From a virus: 44,775 bases of DNA. Under the pieces are notes generated by a model. The model had not been told where the DNA came from. It worked only from the letters and a program-made list of their open reading frames with translations, and ran no database searches. The translations under genes and the position numbers were made by a program. The stretch spans positions 1-44,775 of the IMG/VR virus record IMGVR_UViG_3300034279_001376; one strand, given 5' to 3'. This document shows positions 36,778-44,775 of this stretch, piece by piece (position 1 is the first letter of the stretch; every line of letters starts with the position of its first letter).

Positions 36778-38052
36778 TTATCTTTTTATGTAATCTAATA
36801 TATTCGGGTTTCCGTACTTCTCTTTCTCAGATTGAGACACTTCAAAATTACCAGTTACTAACCTTTTTTTAGTGTCTGCTAATCCCCTGTAATGCAAAAA
36901 TCTTATCATTTCTTCTTCTGTAAATCCGTACTTATCTGCGTATGGTTTTAACTTTTTAATCTCTGGCTTGTAAATATCATTCACTACGTAGTTCATAAAA
37001 CTTTCTTGTGTTTTGGGGGAGTTTTTGAACTCGTTCATTATCTCTTCATTGGTTCCATCTATGCCCATGTACTCACCTATTTGTTTGGCCCAATACTTAG
37101 GATGGAATTGGTACTTACCTGTGGTTCCAGTTGTAGGGTTAATCACAGAATAATCACCTCCTGATTCGCTCTGCCCTATTCCTGCAATTACTCCGTCTGC
37201 ACTCATGCCCGAATCTGATGAGTAATTTTCATACTCGTCTTGAATTGGGGAATACTCATTTTCGTCTTCAAACACCCATTTTAACAGTTCTTGGTTTTGA
37301 TTTACTTTCATTTCTTGTTCTGAGTTTTCAGTACCAAGAAAAGCATTAGGATCAAAATCAGTGGAGTAAATGTCTGTTTGGTTTGTAATTTGAGAAGCAT
37401 CCCCACCTTCTTGAGCCATTCCAGAAGCCATAGTTTTAGCAAGTCCTACATATTGAGAGGCTGCTTGTCCTACTGATGATATTCCTTGTTGTTGGGTCTG
37501 CTTGTAACGGTTGATGTTTTGTTGATTCAACCCTTGATAGTATTCTTCCCACTGTCTTTGGATGTCTTGATTGGTGTCTTGAAGATTTAGATTAAACCCG
37601 CCTTCTTGAAAAGAATAAGGAGTATTTACATACTCGTTATTCCTTATATCCTGTTTTCTTTCCTCAAGATCAGCCTTATAAGCATTGTCTAATCTTTTTT
37701 GCTTTCTTTTTTCTTTGAAAGATTTACCTATTTGATAACCACCATAACCTGCTTGTGCAAACATCCCCAGAATAGGAATAGAACCAGCAGTTTGCCCTAT
37801 TATGTCAAGCGTAGATTGAGATTGAGATTGGGATTGGGATTGAGTAGGAGGTGTTTGAAAACTTTGTCCTTGAGGTATTTGAGAAAGCATATTTGGAATT
37901 CGAGCATTTTGTAATGCTTGAGCCTGCTGTGCCTGCTGGATTGCAGGAGCAGTCATGCTTTGTACTTGACCCAAAGGTAACTGTGGTAATTGCTGGATAA
38001 CTCCACCACTTTGATATTTTTTTAAAAACTTTTTACTTCTTTCTGTTAACAT
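36778..38052 (-). CDS. Gln-rich virion protein with C-terminal transglycosylase/lysozyme domain (424 aa)
   Basis: Residues about 286-400 resemble lytic transglycosylase or Rpf-like lysozyme domains: GIGQSESGGDY with Glu296 as the likely catalytic acid, then TGTTGKYQFHPKYW, and an ordered helical end (FTEEEMIRFLHYRG). The N-terminal 280 residues are low in complexity: Gln/Pro-rich, a five-fold Ser-Gln repeat at 71-80, a hydrophobic stretch IIGQTAGSIPILGMFAQAGYG at about 84-104 and a basic KEKRKQKR patch. Q-x-G-G motifs occur at about 14, 149 and 214. It follows the muzzle gene with a TAATG overlap. A tail-associated enzyme that locally cuts peptidoglycan during DNA entry is the natural role. 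No holin or signal peptide accompanies it, which argues against a lysis endolysin. Confidence 0.74.
   Translation of the reverse strand: MLTERSKKFLKKYQSGGVIQQLPQLPLGQVQSMTAPAIQQAQQAQALQNARIPNMLSQIPQGQSFQTPPTQSQSQSQSQSTLDIIGQTAGSIPILGMFAQAGYGGYQIGKSFKEKRKQKRLDNAYKADLEERKQDIRNNEYVNTPYSFQEGGFNLNLQDTNQDIQRQWEEYYQGLNQQNINRYKQTQQQGISSVGQAASQYVGLAKTMASGMAQEGGDASQITNQTDIYSTDFDPNAFLGTENSEQEMKVNQNQELLKWVFEDENEYSPIQDEYENYSSDSGMSADGVIAGIGQSESGGDYSVINPTTGTTGKYQFHPKYWAKQIGEYMGIDGTNEEIMNEFKNSPKTQESFMNYVVNDIYKPEIKKLKPYADKYGFTEEEMIRFLHYRGLADTKKRLVTGNFEVSQSEKEKYGNPNILDYIKR
37814..37843 (-). repeat. Hexanucleotide tandem repeat encoding (Ser-Gln)5
   Basis: Five 6-bp units read GATTGA or GATTGG on the plus strand, encoding alternating Ser and Gln in the lysozyme-domain protein. 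Loss or gain of a unit keeps the reading frame, so length could vary between isolates. Confidence 0.8.
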
Positions 38053-41000
38053 TACTTTTGATTTATAGCATCTGTGAGAGGCTCGTTTAATTGAAGTATA
38101 ATCTTGTCGGACTGTGCTGCTCTAAGATGAATTACATTCCACTTTCCTTTAATGGTTTCACGAACCGTAGGTGGTTTGTCCACTATATTGAGAGGAAAAT
38201 AATACATTCCGTTGGATTGGTATTCTAAGATGGCTCCTTGACTGTGGTTATTTTCTAACTTGTTAATGTTAAAAGTATTTCCCTTAATTCTAGTGACCTC
38301 TGCTTGACCTTCTCTATTTTGGGAAAGACTTTGAGTTCTGTCATTTCTATCCTTGAGTAAGAGGGTAAGAATACCAGTAGAACTGTTATTGTTATAAACA
38401 AATACTTGGTCAAAAAATTTCTTAGAATAAGCAAACTTTTTGTAACCTTCCACCTTTATAAAATCTACTATAACCGAAATACTTTGCAATTCAGAATCTT
38501 CTTGTTGCACTTCTACGAATCCTACATCAAATAATTCTACTGAACCATAATACCTTTGATAATCGTATTTTTTATTGTGTTTCCATATTCCGTTGTTTTT
38601 GACTGAACAGAAATTATTAGGCATAGTAAGATACCAGTCAGGAACAAATGAGTGGAATGAAATAAACCCGTCAGTGTAAGGAGAATAAGAAATAGTCCAA
38701 CCAGTCAGTTTGTCCGTGAAAAACAGCATTCCTGTAAAATTGTCATACACTGTTACCAAGGAATTTTTATATCCGGGATTAGTATTCGAGAGATAAGTCT
38801 CAAGGAATGAACTTACACCTACCAATTCCTTGAGTTGACCAGTCCATTGAAAAAGTTTTTTTCTGTATCTATCTAGGTAGAAAGTTCCAAATCGAGTATT
38901 AATAAAGGAATTAGGATCTACTGATCCTGAGTATCCTGTAAACTCATTGGCTACTTTTCTCAACCTTTTGGAAAAAATGTCTCCTTGGGCCAAAAAGATA
39001 GTGTTACCTTCGTTTGTTTGAAAAGTATAATCTTCTTGGGAATATAAAATCATATTTTCAAAAAGAAAAAATATAGAGTATTGATCTATATAATGCAGCC
39101 CTGTAAATTCTCCGTAAATCTGTGGAAGAATTGTGTAGTTAAGTGGTAAGAATTTTAACCAGTTATCTCCTGCACTTTGTAAATCGTTTTTAAGTGAGTA
39201 AGTAACAGTGAAATTTGCATCACTTTTAGTGTAACCGCTTAACTTAATTTCTTCGACTGTTTTATTGAGTAATGAAAAGTCATAAAGATAAGTAGGTTGT
39301 AAACGAATATTATCAGCCTTTGACAATTCAAAGTAAGTAGTTTCTGGAAAAAACCTAGAGTTAGGTGTCATGTCTTGCTCCCTAAAGTTTCCTATAAATT
39401 CACTCTCACACCAATAATAAGGACAACCTGTTACCCAAAGATAAAAATACCCAAAATCTGCTCCAGATTCTAACGAGTTATTAATAAAACAACTCAACCT
39501 AGCCTTGTCTCCTGCGCTAGTAAGGTTGTCATACCAGTAAGTAGGATACCACACATTACGTTTGTCTCGGTAATTATACTCAGTGTTGTAAGGCACATCG
39601 TATAAATATTCATCAAACATAGGCATCTTTCTAAAATCAGAGTGACGACTTATGTAAGTGTCACCCCCAAAAAAGTCTGCTTGTAAGTTATAATTCTTAA
39701 AACAAGACTCAACCGGAATATAAGTAGGTTGATTTACATTCCCATATTGGTTTTTCTGAGGAGTACGTACTCCCACGTAATAAGAAACTGCTTGTATAGG
39801 ATACTCTACGCCTCCTATGGTTATGTTGTCACAAGGCTGCGTGCTGTCTCTGCAATCTATATCTCCCCTAGTAAATCTGGAAGTGTCTTCATTAATAGGG
39901 TTAGGTACGTCTTTTTCAACCTCTAAGTAGTAAGAAGTCTCTCTTTCTTTATTATTAAACCTTTCTCCGTTAGAAACAAATTGTTTAATAGGATACAACC
40001 ATTGAGATTGTTCTATTTTTCTCCTTTCGTCAAGAGGTTCTTGGAATACTTGAAATGACTCAAACTGTGCGTAAGAGTCAAACTGTTGTGCGTAAGGGTG
40101 ACTTGTTTTTACATCAGGCACAGTTGCTCCTATGCCTACTTTGGGGTGTCTGTAAACCTCGTTAAATTTGGAAGTAATTTTCCCTATCTCCTCAGTGTAC
40201 ATTTTTAACTCTGTGCCAAACTCATTCCTAGTTTCTCTGTAATGAATATCAGGAGAATGATAAGTAAACCGATTTTTATAATATAAGTCAGCATGAAGAT
40301 GGTTGGGAAAACCAGTGGATTCATTTGTCTGAGTTTTAGAAAGATAAACATCTTTCTTTAAGTCATTATAAGGGTAATTGGGATACATTATTTCAGTACC
40401 TTTGTCAACTTCTTTGTTGACATTATAAAGTAAACCTTTGTGAAGAATAGACTTGTTACCTGTTCTGTCAGAGTATAAAAGTCTATATTTCCAACCAGTC
40501 ATGGACTGCCCATTAACTACTGGAGGAGACACGTTCTTTAACCTTACTCCGAGTATGTTTACACAATTATCCGGTACAAACTTGGTTACATCATAAGAGG
40601 ACAACACAGGTTGATTATCTTCATCAAACCCTAATATTTCCGTAATAGTCTCCGTAAAGCAAGTTCCATTATTATGTATGTGCGTAAGATCACTAGAAGG
40701 AAATCTATGCCTACGTATAGGTTGACAACGGAGGTTTCCCCACCTGTTTTCATCAGGATATTTTAAATCCTTGCATTCATAGTAGCCCATTTTACCAACC
40801 TTGGTTACAGTAGGAACTTCTAAACACGCTATACAATCACCTGCTACCACACTCGTTATATAAGCAGTGTTTTTGACTTCCCACACTTTAGTAGGTACAT
40901 CTGCACAAGGTTCTAAATTTTCATACGTGTACAAGGATTCAGGAATGTCTGCATTCTCAGTTACTACACCTGTGGGTGTGGTCAACATGTAATTAGGACC

Positions 41001-42134
41001 TAATGCTCTTCCGGGAATATGATACACACCTCTTCTTCTTCCAAGTTCATCCAGCCACTCTATTGCAAAGTCATAAGTTTCGTCTCTAAGAAACCCTTTA
41101 AACAAATGTGCCTCTTTTGCTGGTACTTTCTTTTCTAGCCATTCTACTTGAATGTTGTTGGCCAGAAGTTGATATTCTAAAGGTTCAACTGCTTGATGTT
41201 TCCCCAATAACAACGTTTCATCATTGGTGACTATGTGACTAGAAGTGTCATATACTACCCGTTTAGAAAGGGCTGTGTTGATGTCTAAGACGGTTGCATT
41301 CGAGAAATTAGAAAGGTTAATAGAAGTAGTTCCCTGAGAATACTCTCCAAAATTGTAAACTACTTGTCCGTTTCTGGTCTGGGTTACTAGGATTACTGTA
41401 AAATATTGAAAAGGCGAATATACGCATTCTACACTGAGATCAAACCCTATGTCTTGTTTGTAACTTTGGTTTTTAACCACGTCACTGAAATAAAAATCAG
41501 AAAAAGTAATTCCATCCTCAGAATAAGCAATTCCAACTTGATAGGTTCCTGTGGAAAAACTTCCTTGTTTGTTTGTCTTGAGTTTAAGACAAGGAGGTTT
41601 GTGAGTTTTATTCAATCTGATTTTATTACAATCCAAAGCATCAGTTGTGATAATCCCACACGTCAAACAATCACTAGCATTAGTAACTTTGGGGTAATTT
41701 CCTAATAAAGTTTGATCTATGTTTAAATACCTGTTAGGATTCTTTCCGTCTATCCAGTAAATTATTCTTTCGTTTGTTTCATTGAGTCTCTTAGACACAC
41801 CACGAATAGGAAACAAAGGGTCAAAGTTCAAACAAGGATCATTTATTAATTCTGTTTGAGTGCAGTTTTCCAAGTTTACTAAAACTAGTTTAGAACTAGA
41901 ACCTTTAAGACCTACTATGTATTGAAACTTATCTAATGAAATGGCTCCTACAAATGTGTCTGTAAATTTTACACACAACTCATTGGAGAGCATGTTTTGA
42001 ATAAACACCTCTGAATTACCTTCGTGCCCTTTTACAGTCCCGTTCAACATATAAACCAAATCTCTCTGCTCTAAGGCTGAGAAATGTGAGTCCAAGTTTA
42101 ATTTAGGAAATGCAAGATTTTTTACAGTCTTCAT
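38052..42134 (-). CDS. Tail hub / muzzle protein (1360 aa)
   Basis: The size, the position right after two ring-protein genes, and the N-terminal text are those of crAss-like muzzle proteins (called tail tubular, P22 gp10-like, in earlier annotation). After a short leader with residues 24-34 reading RDLVYMLNGTV, residues 121-140 read NERIIYWIDGKNPNRYLNID, a strand-turn pattern typical of this family's propeller-like part. The whole protein is aromatic and beta-rich. Cys residues are frequent, including two CxxC pairs (156/159 and near 434-438). The C-terminal third has repeated Tyr/Trp-rich strands such as DWYLTMPNNFCSVKNNGIW. It starts with an ATGA overlap with the ring gene. It probably forms the distal tube that attaches fibres and guides DNA. 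Confidence 0.75.
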   Translation of the reverse strand: MKTVKNLAFPKLNLDSHFSALEQRDLVYMLNGTVKGHEGNSEVFIQNMLSNELCVKFTDTFVGAISLDKFQYIVGLKGSSSKLVLVNLENCTQTELINDPCLNFDPLFPIRGVSKRLNETNERIIYWIDGKNPNRYLNIDQTLLGNYPKVTNASDCLTCGIITTDALDCNKIRLNKTHKPPCLKLKTNKQGSFSTGTYQVGIAYSEDGITFSDFYFSDVVKNQSYKQDIGFDLSVECVYSPFQYFTVILVTQTRNGQVVYNFGEYSQGTTSINLSNFSNATVLDINTALSKRVVYDTSSHIVTNDETLLLGKHQAVEPLEYQLLANNIQVEWLEKKVPAKEAHLFKGFLRDETYDFAIEWLDELGRRRGVYHIPGRALGPNYMLTTPTGVVTENADIPESLYTYENLEPCADVPTKVWEVKNTAYITSVVAGDCIACLEVPTVTKVGKMGYYECKDLKYPDENRWGNLRCQPIRRHRFPSSDLTHIHNNGTCFTETITEILGFDEDNQPVLSSYDVTKFVPDNCVNILGVRLKNVSPPVVNGQSMTGWKYRLLYSDRTGNKSILHKGLLYNVNKEVDKGTEIMYPNYPYNDLKKDVYLSKTQTNESTGFPNHLHADLYYKNRFTYHSPDIHYRETRNEFGTELKMYTEEIGKITSKFNEVYRHPKVGIGATVPDVKTSHPYAQQFDSYAQFESFQVFQEPLDERRKIEQSQWLYPIKQFVSNGERFNNKERETSYYLEVEKDVPNPINEDTSRFTRGDIDCRDSTQPCDNITIGGVEYPIQAVSYYVGVRTPQKNQYGNVNQPTYIPVESCFKNYNLQADFFGGDTYISRHSDFRKMPMFDEYLYDVPYNTEYNYRDKRNVWYPTYWYDNLTSAGDKARLSCFINNSLESGADFGYFYLWVTGCPYYWCESEFIGNFREQDMTPNSRFFPETTYFELSKADNIRLQPTYLYDFSLLNKTVEEIKLSGYTKSDANFTVTYSLKNDLQSAGDNWLKFLPLNYTILPQIYGEFTGLHYIDQYSIFFLFENMILYSQEDYTFQTNEGNTIFLAQGDIFSKRLRKVANEFTGYSGSVDPNSFINTRFGTFYLDRYRKKLFQWTGQLKELVGVSSFLETYLSNTNPGYKNSLVTVYDNFTGMLFFTDKLTGWTISYSPYTDGFISFHSFVPDWYLTMPNNFCSVKNNGIWKHNKKYDYQRYYGSVELFDVGFVEVQQEDSELQSISVIVDFIKVEGYKKFAYSKKFFDQVFVYNNNSSTGILTLLLKDRNDRTQSLSQNREGQAEVTRIKGNTFNINKLENNHSQGAILEYQSNGMYYFPLNIVDKPPTVRETIKGKWNVIHLRAAQSDKIILQLNEPLTDAINQK

Positions 42135-42931
42135 AAATAATGTGTGTTTCTAGGTCTGATGAAATTCTTATAGGCTGAATATCTTTTGTTTAAGACTGCT
42201 CTTAAATTGTAAAAGTCTTTAACTTCATTCATTTTATAAAACGAACGTGCTATTGCTTGTTTTTCCACCAATTTATTTTGGAGGTATTGGAGCCTCTGGA
42301 TAGCGTCAGATACCTGATTAAGATAGAGCACCTCAAGACACTCAACCTCCATTGCTGTTTCTATCCAATCTGTAATCTGGGTATGGTCAGGCACTAAAAA
42401 CTCTTCTCCATCCCAATTGTCAGATAGGTAAGTAAGAATAATATTCCCGCTAAAATTTGCATAAATCTTACCGTTCTGAATAGTAATAGAATCGCCTACT
42501 CTGCTGTCTAAATGGACCGGAAACAAAGAAGTGTATTTGATTTTTTCAAGATTAAACTCCTGTATAATCTCTATAAGATTTCCGCAAGTATCTTGGCAAT
42601 AATCAAATTTAGTTTTGCATACTGGAATACTTACTACTTCCCTTTCCGAGATTCTCATAATTCCTTGTTCTCTTTCATTCAAATCGTAATACTCGACTTG
42701 TTCATAGCCCATAATACTTTCTACTTTGAAAAAATCACAAGGCAGATCACATTGTTTGTCTTGAATATTGAGAGTTACCACTTTTAATTGATGAGCCTTA
42801 AATCCTATTCTGTCAAGGCAAGATTTAATTGCTTTGTACAAATGAGACTCATCTACTGTACCTTGGGCAAAGTAAGTGGAGAGTCTGTTTTTTACGTTGT
42901 TTACGAGTACTTCACTGCTTATAAAATTCAT
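42131..42931 (-). CDS. Tail ring / stabilisation protein (266 aa)
   Basis: The N-terminus resembles the crAss-like tail-tube ring family: helices with a YKAIKSCLDRIGF segment near residues 28-40, followed by KVVTLNIQDKQCDLPCDFFKVE (about 50-70). A beta-rich middle includes IIQEFNLEKIKYTS and GDSITIQNGKIYANF. The C-terminal 80 residues are helical (LEVLYLNQVSDAIQRLQYLQ) and end in a basic KNFIRPRNTHYL. No enzyme motif is present. Both ends overlap their neighbours as ATGA, placing it between another ring protein and the muzzle. It probably forms a dodecameric ring joining portal and muzzle. The exact counterpart among ring proteins cannot be told from sequence. Confidence 0.65.
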   Translation of the reverse strand: MNFISSEVLVNNVKNRLSTYFAQGTVDESHLYKAIKSCLDRIGFKAHQLKVVTLNIQDKQCDLPCDFFKVESIMGYEQVEYYDLNEREQGIMRISEREVVSIPVCKTKFDYCQDTCGNLIEIIQEFNLEKIKYTSLFPVHLDSRVGDSITIQNGKIYANFSGNIILTYLSDNWDGEEFLVPDHTQITDWIETAMEVECLEVLYLNQVSDAIQRLQYLQNKLVEKQAIARSFYKMNEVKDFYNLRAVLNKRYSAYKNFIRPRNTHYL

Positions 42932-43599
42932 ATTGAGTTCTCTCTTTGTGACTCTGACATGTTAACCACGTTGTCAGTTGGTCTGTTTAAAGTAGGTAAC
43001 AATTTTTGGAGAGTGCTGGTTACAGCAGGAGCCACCAAATAACTAGGAACTCCACAAGGTTTGTCTAACATACTGGAACAAGGCTTAATTATGGGGTTAC
43101 ATTCACAGTCAACTTTAGTCTCAAAAAATACCCCACTTAACACCAAATTAGAATAAGATAGATTGGTCCACAAATACCCATCATAAATAAATGCAAACCT
43201 TCCCTTAGAATATCGCAGATTAGTTTTAATCTGAAACTCTAAAGGCGTAACCAAGGTTATATTGACAGAATTATCAGGTGTGGAAATAAACTGAACCAAA
43301 GGACCTGTTGATGTTTCAAACAAGTCAGGTATTTTAAAAAGTGACTTATAAATCGAATAAGTTAAAGGTATGCTCAGATTACACAAAAGAGGTGAACTCT
43401 TTTCCATTTTCAAGCAGACTTTCTGCCAAGCCTCTGTGGTTTTATAAATTTTTCTCTCGTTGTCCGCGTCTCTTTTAATAAAAACCTTGGCCTCTGAAAC
43501 GAACTCATTCCACAAACCTCTGTTGGAGTACATGCTGTCTGATGTAGTCTCCTTGAGTGCTGACCTTAACCTTGCTACTATTGTTCCTATTGTGTCCAT
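42928..43599 (-). CDS. Tail ring / structural protein (223 aa)
   Basis: The N-terminal segment MYSNRGLWNEFVSEAKVFIK (residues 23-42) and the following KTTEAWQKVCLKMEK resemble a structural family conserved beside the ring and muzzle genes of crAss-like phages. A beta-rich centre (RFAFIYDGYLWTNLSYSN, near 134-151) and a C-terminal tail ending LNRPTDNVVNMSESQRENS also fit that family. A Cys-rich stretch (VDCECNPIIKPC, near 164-175) may stabilise a loop. It has no signal peptide or membrane segment. It follows the HU/IHF-like gene by 4 bases and overlaps the next ring gene as ATGA. A collar/ring role is inferred from synteny. Confidence 0.62.
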   Translation of the reverse strand: MDTIGTIVARLRSALKETTSDSMYSNRGLWNEFVSEAKVFIKRDADNERKIYKTTEAWQKVCLKMEKSSPLLCNLSIPLTYSIYKSLFKIPDLFETSTGPLVQFISTPDNSVNITLVTPLEFQIKTNLRYSKGRFAFIYDGYLWTNLSYSNLVLSGVFFETKVDCECNPIIKPCSSMLDKPCGVPSYLVAPAVTSTLQKLLPTLNRPTDNVVNMSESQRENSI

Positions 43600-43603
43600 T
43601 TAA

Positions 43604-44086
43604 TTACCTGTGTGGATTATTGACTGATTTTAGATTCGGAAACACCAAAAAGTGCATATAACCTTTCTTGATTCTTTCCTTTAATGACATTCGGAGAGAG
43701 TAAGAACTTTTAAAATATCTTACACCACTCCATTTTGAAGGAATTAACAACAAGTGTGCTCTAAATACTAATCCTCCTGTTTGTACATTCCTAAGGTACA
43801 CTTTTTTGTTGGCTATTTTTGAAGATTTGTGGTCTATTGTTTTGCGTAAATTACCACTTACCCTCAATGTTCCCAAACCCTCGAAATAAACCCCGTCTGT
43901 ATTGTTTACTACCTCAGAGGCTATTAAATAACCAAGTTGCCTCAAACAATTTTCGGATACTCCTTTAGTCCCTATCACGTTATTTTTTAGGTAGGTACTA
44001 ATTGTGTCCTCACTGTAAAAGTTGTAATCACCTTGATTCTTTGTGGACCTGTATTCATTGTGAGGTGCTATGCAGTTATTGACCAT
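43604..44086 (-). CDS. HU/IHF-like DNA-binding protein (160 aa)
   Basis: Residues about 42-80 (VSENCLRQLGYLIASEVVNN and VYFEGLGTLRVS) have the helix pair followed by a beta arm start seen in HU/IHF-fold phage proteins, which usually carry a similar F/Y..GLGTLRI core. A basic stretch (RKTIDHKSSKIANKK) follows, then a hydrophobic strand pair and a basic C-terminal end. An IHF-like gene beside the tail-ring genes is a recurring feature of crAss-like genomes, which supports the call. It may bend packaged DNA or serve as a structural component. The fold identification is moderate because classical HU arm residues are not clear. Confidence 0.5.
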   Translation of the reverse strand: MVNNCIAPHNEYRSTKNQGDYNFYSEDTISTYLKNNVIGTKGVSENCLRQLGYLIASEVVNNTDGVYFEGLGTLRVSGNLRKTIDHKSSKIANKKVYLRNVQTGGLVFRAHLLLIPSKWSGVRYFKSSYSLRMSLKERIKKGYMHFLVFPNLKSVNNPHR

Positions 44087-44133
44087 AAGATATGGAATTT
44101 ATTTTAAATTGGGGCAAATTTTGTTTAATTTTT

Positions 44134-44775
44134 TTAGATAAAAAAGTAATGCTCTGTTATCTTGTTTTCAGAGAGGCTTAATATGTCCATGCAAACTCCT
44201 CTAGTGTTGGACATAAAGTTGGTTTGGACCCATTTTGAAGAACCAAATAAAGAGAGAACATTTTTGTACCTAAAGAATTTGTTGTATTGGGTGTTGGCTT
44301 GATGAAGGTCACCCTTAATAAAATGAATGTATTTAGAACTTAACCCTACTTGGTCTATGTAAGACTTGATGTAAAGTTCTGTCTTCTGGTCAAGATTTAA
44401 TGGTAAACCGTGTTTCATGTCTTTCCAATCTTTTCCGTGGCATATTAAAAATGTGTGATCTTCTATCTCAAAATGCTCAATAAACTTATTTCCTACTACG
44501 CAATAAATTCCTTTCAATTCTAAGAGAGAAGCAAGGTTATTGTTAAGAACCCACTCTAATTCCCCTCCGTGGTTTGAATCTCCTACTGACCTAAACTCTA
44601 TGGCTCCAGAATAATGGTTTTGAAGTGTGGTAAAAAAGTCAAGATGACTTTGCATAAACACTCTGTAAACTTCTTTTGTGTCCAAGTTCTGGGGGAGCCT
44701 GTGACTCCTAGAACCTGTATAACCTTCTTGCCCGTCAATTGCATCCCCTAGATCACATACTATTATTTTTGAGAA
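44134..44775 (-). CDS. Calcineurin-like metallophosphoesterase, N-terminus beyond right edge
   Basis: The frame is open to base 44775, so the first metal motif (DxH) is outside the window. Visible near the edge is KIIVCDLGDAIDG, the GDxxD step, with alternating hydrophobics before it. Downstream are SVGDSNHGGELEW, which fits the GNH step with an altered order, FLICHGKD, the H motif, and IKGDLHQ, a variant of the GHxH step. The C-terminus reads LSLFGSSKW then a short beta segment. These are the metal ligands of the family. A TTG at 44685 would open a shorter frame, but it would discard the GDxxD motif, so it is not the start. The substrate (nucleic acid, nucleotide or protein phosphate) is not decidable. 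It lies 47 bases upstream of the IHF-like gene. Confidence 0.72.
   Translation of the reverse strand, partial: FSKIIVCDLGDAIDGQEGYTGSRSHRLPQNLDTKEVYRVFMQSHLDFFTTLQNHYSGAIEFRSVGDSNHGGELEWVLNNNLASLLELKGIYCVVGNKFIEHFEIEDHTFLICHGKDWKDMKHGLPLNLDQKTELYIKSYIDQVGLSSKYIHFIKGDLHQANTQYNKFFRYKNVLSLFGSSKWVQTNFMSNTRGVCMDILSLSENKITEHYFFI

Noticed and set aside
36778-38052. Lysis endolysin for cell release
   Set aside because: The lysozyme-like domain is at the end of a Gln-rich, tail-adjacent protein with virion-type linkers and no holin beside it, so a tail-associated wall-opening role is more likely.
44087-44133. Promoter in the gap before the HU/IHF-like gene
   Set aside because: The gap holds AAAATTTG but does not match the TAnnTTTG consensus well, and no -33 box was found; A/T richness explains the resemblance.
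1-44775. Genome-wide stop-codon reassignment
   Set aside because: The genes here end in TAA, TAG and TGA at positions consistent with neighbouring starts, and no gene needs a read-through stop. The window alone gives no support for a changed code.
1-44775. CRISPR arrays, tRNA or rRNA genes, insertion sequences, integrase
   Set aside because: I looked for regularly spaced repeats, cloverleaf-like gaps and transposase or integrase motifs; the coding density leaves almost no room and none was seen.

Overview
The window looks like the late, virion-protein half of a tailed phage of the order Crassvirales (crAss-like) infecting a Bacteroidota host. Every credible gene lies on the minus strand, so transcription runs from the right edge to the left. 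The decisive marker is one enormous protein (16259-25756, about 3165 aa) with an Asp-Tyr-Asp-Tyr-Asp catalytic signature at 19511-19525, set in the surroundings expected of the crAss-like virion RNA polymerase. The flanking order is also that of crAss-like phages: HU/IHF-like protein, two ring/tail-stabilisation proteins, a large tail hub ('muzzle') protein, then giant cargo proteins. The DNA is AT-rich, ordinary ribosome-binding sites are not obvious, and two fibre genes begin with Bacteroidota-style Sec signal peptides. These points fit a Bacteroidota host; the exact host and genus cannot be read from the window.

Right to left: a metallophosphoesterase cut by the right edge (44134-44775); an HU/IHF-like DNA-binding protein (43604-44086); two tail ring proteins (42928-43599, 42131-42931); the muzzle/hub protein (38052-42134); a Gln-rich protein ending in a transglycosylase-type lysozyme domain (36778-38052); a small Dps/ferritin-like protein (36350-36769); a zinc metallopeptidase with linkers (33162-36350); a helical cargo protein (30574-33162); a cargo protein with hydrophobic segments (26190-30593); an unidentified 145-aa protein (25753-26190); the virion RNA polymerase fused to a degenerate zincin and a SLOG-like domain (16259-25756); and a second giant protein with degenerate zincin and HAD-like domains (10404-16256). 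Most of these genes overlap their neighbour by 1 to 4 bases (TAATG or ATGA), so they probably form one translationally coupled late operon.

A gene-free stretch of 117 bases (10287-10403) holds a promoter-like element and two inverted repeats and appears to separate this operon from a fibre cassette. The cassette comprises a small anchor protein (9915-10286), a 561-aa fibre sharing its N-terminal module (8220-9905), a 2447-aa fibre with duplicated modules and a right-handed beta-helix domain (876-8219), and a glycine-rich fibre cut by the left edge (1-869).

Together the genes describe a short-tailed virion. Ring and hub proteins form the tail, fibres and the beta-helix spike recognise or digest surface glycans, the lysozyme domain opens the wall, and cargo proteins with the RNA polymerase are probably ejected with the DNA to transcribe early genes. 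The least expected features are the circularly permuted SLOG-like domain on the polymerase, the repeated zincin-like domains in three cargo proteins (two with the first zinc His replaced by Glu), the recurrent Q-x-G-G motif in two neighbouring proteins, and the signal peptides on fibres. All assignments come from reading motifs by eye; no database search was run.
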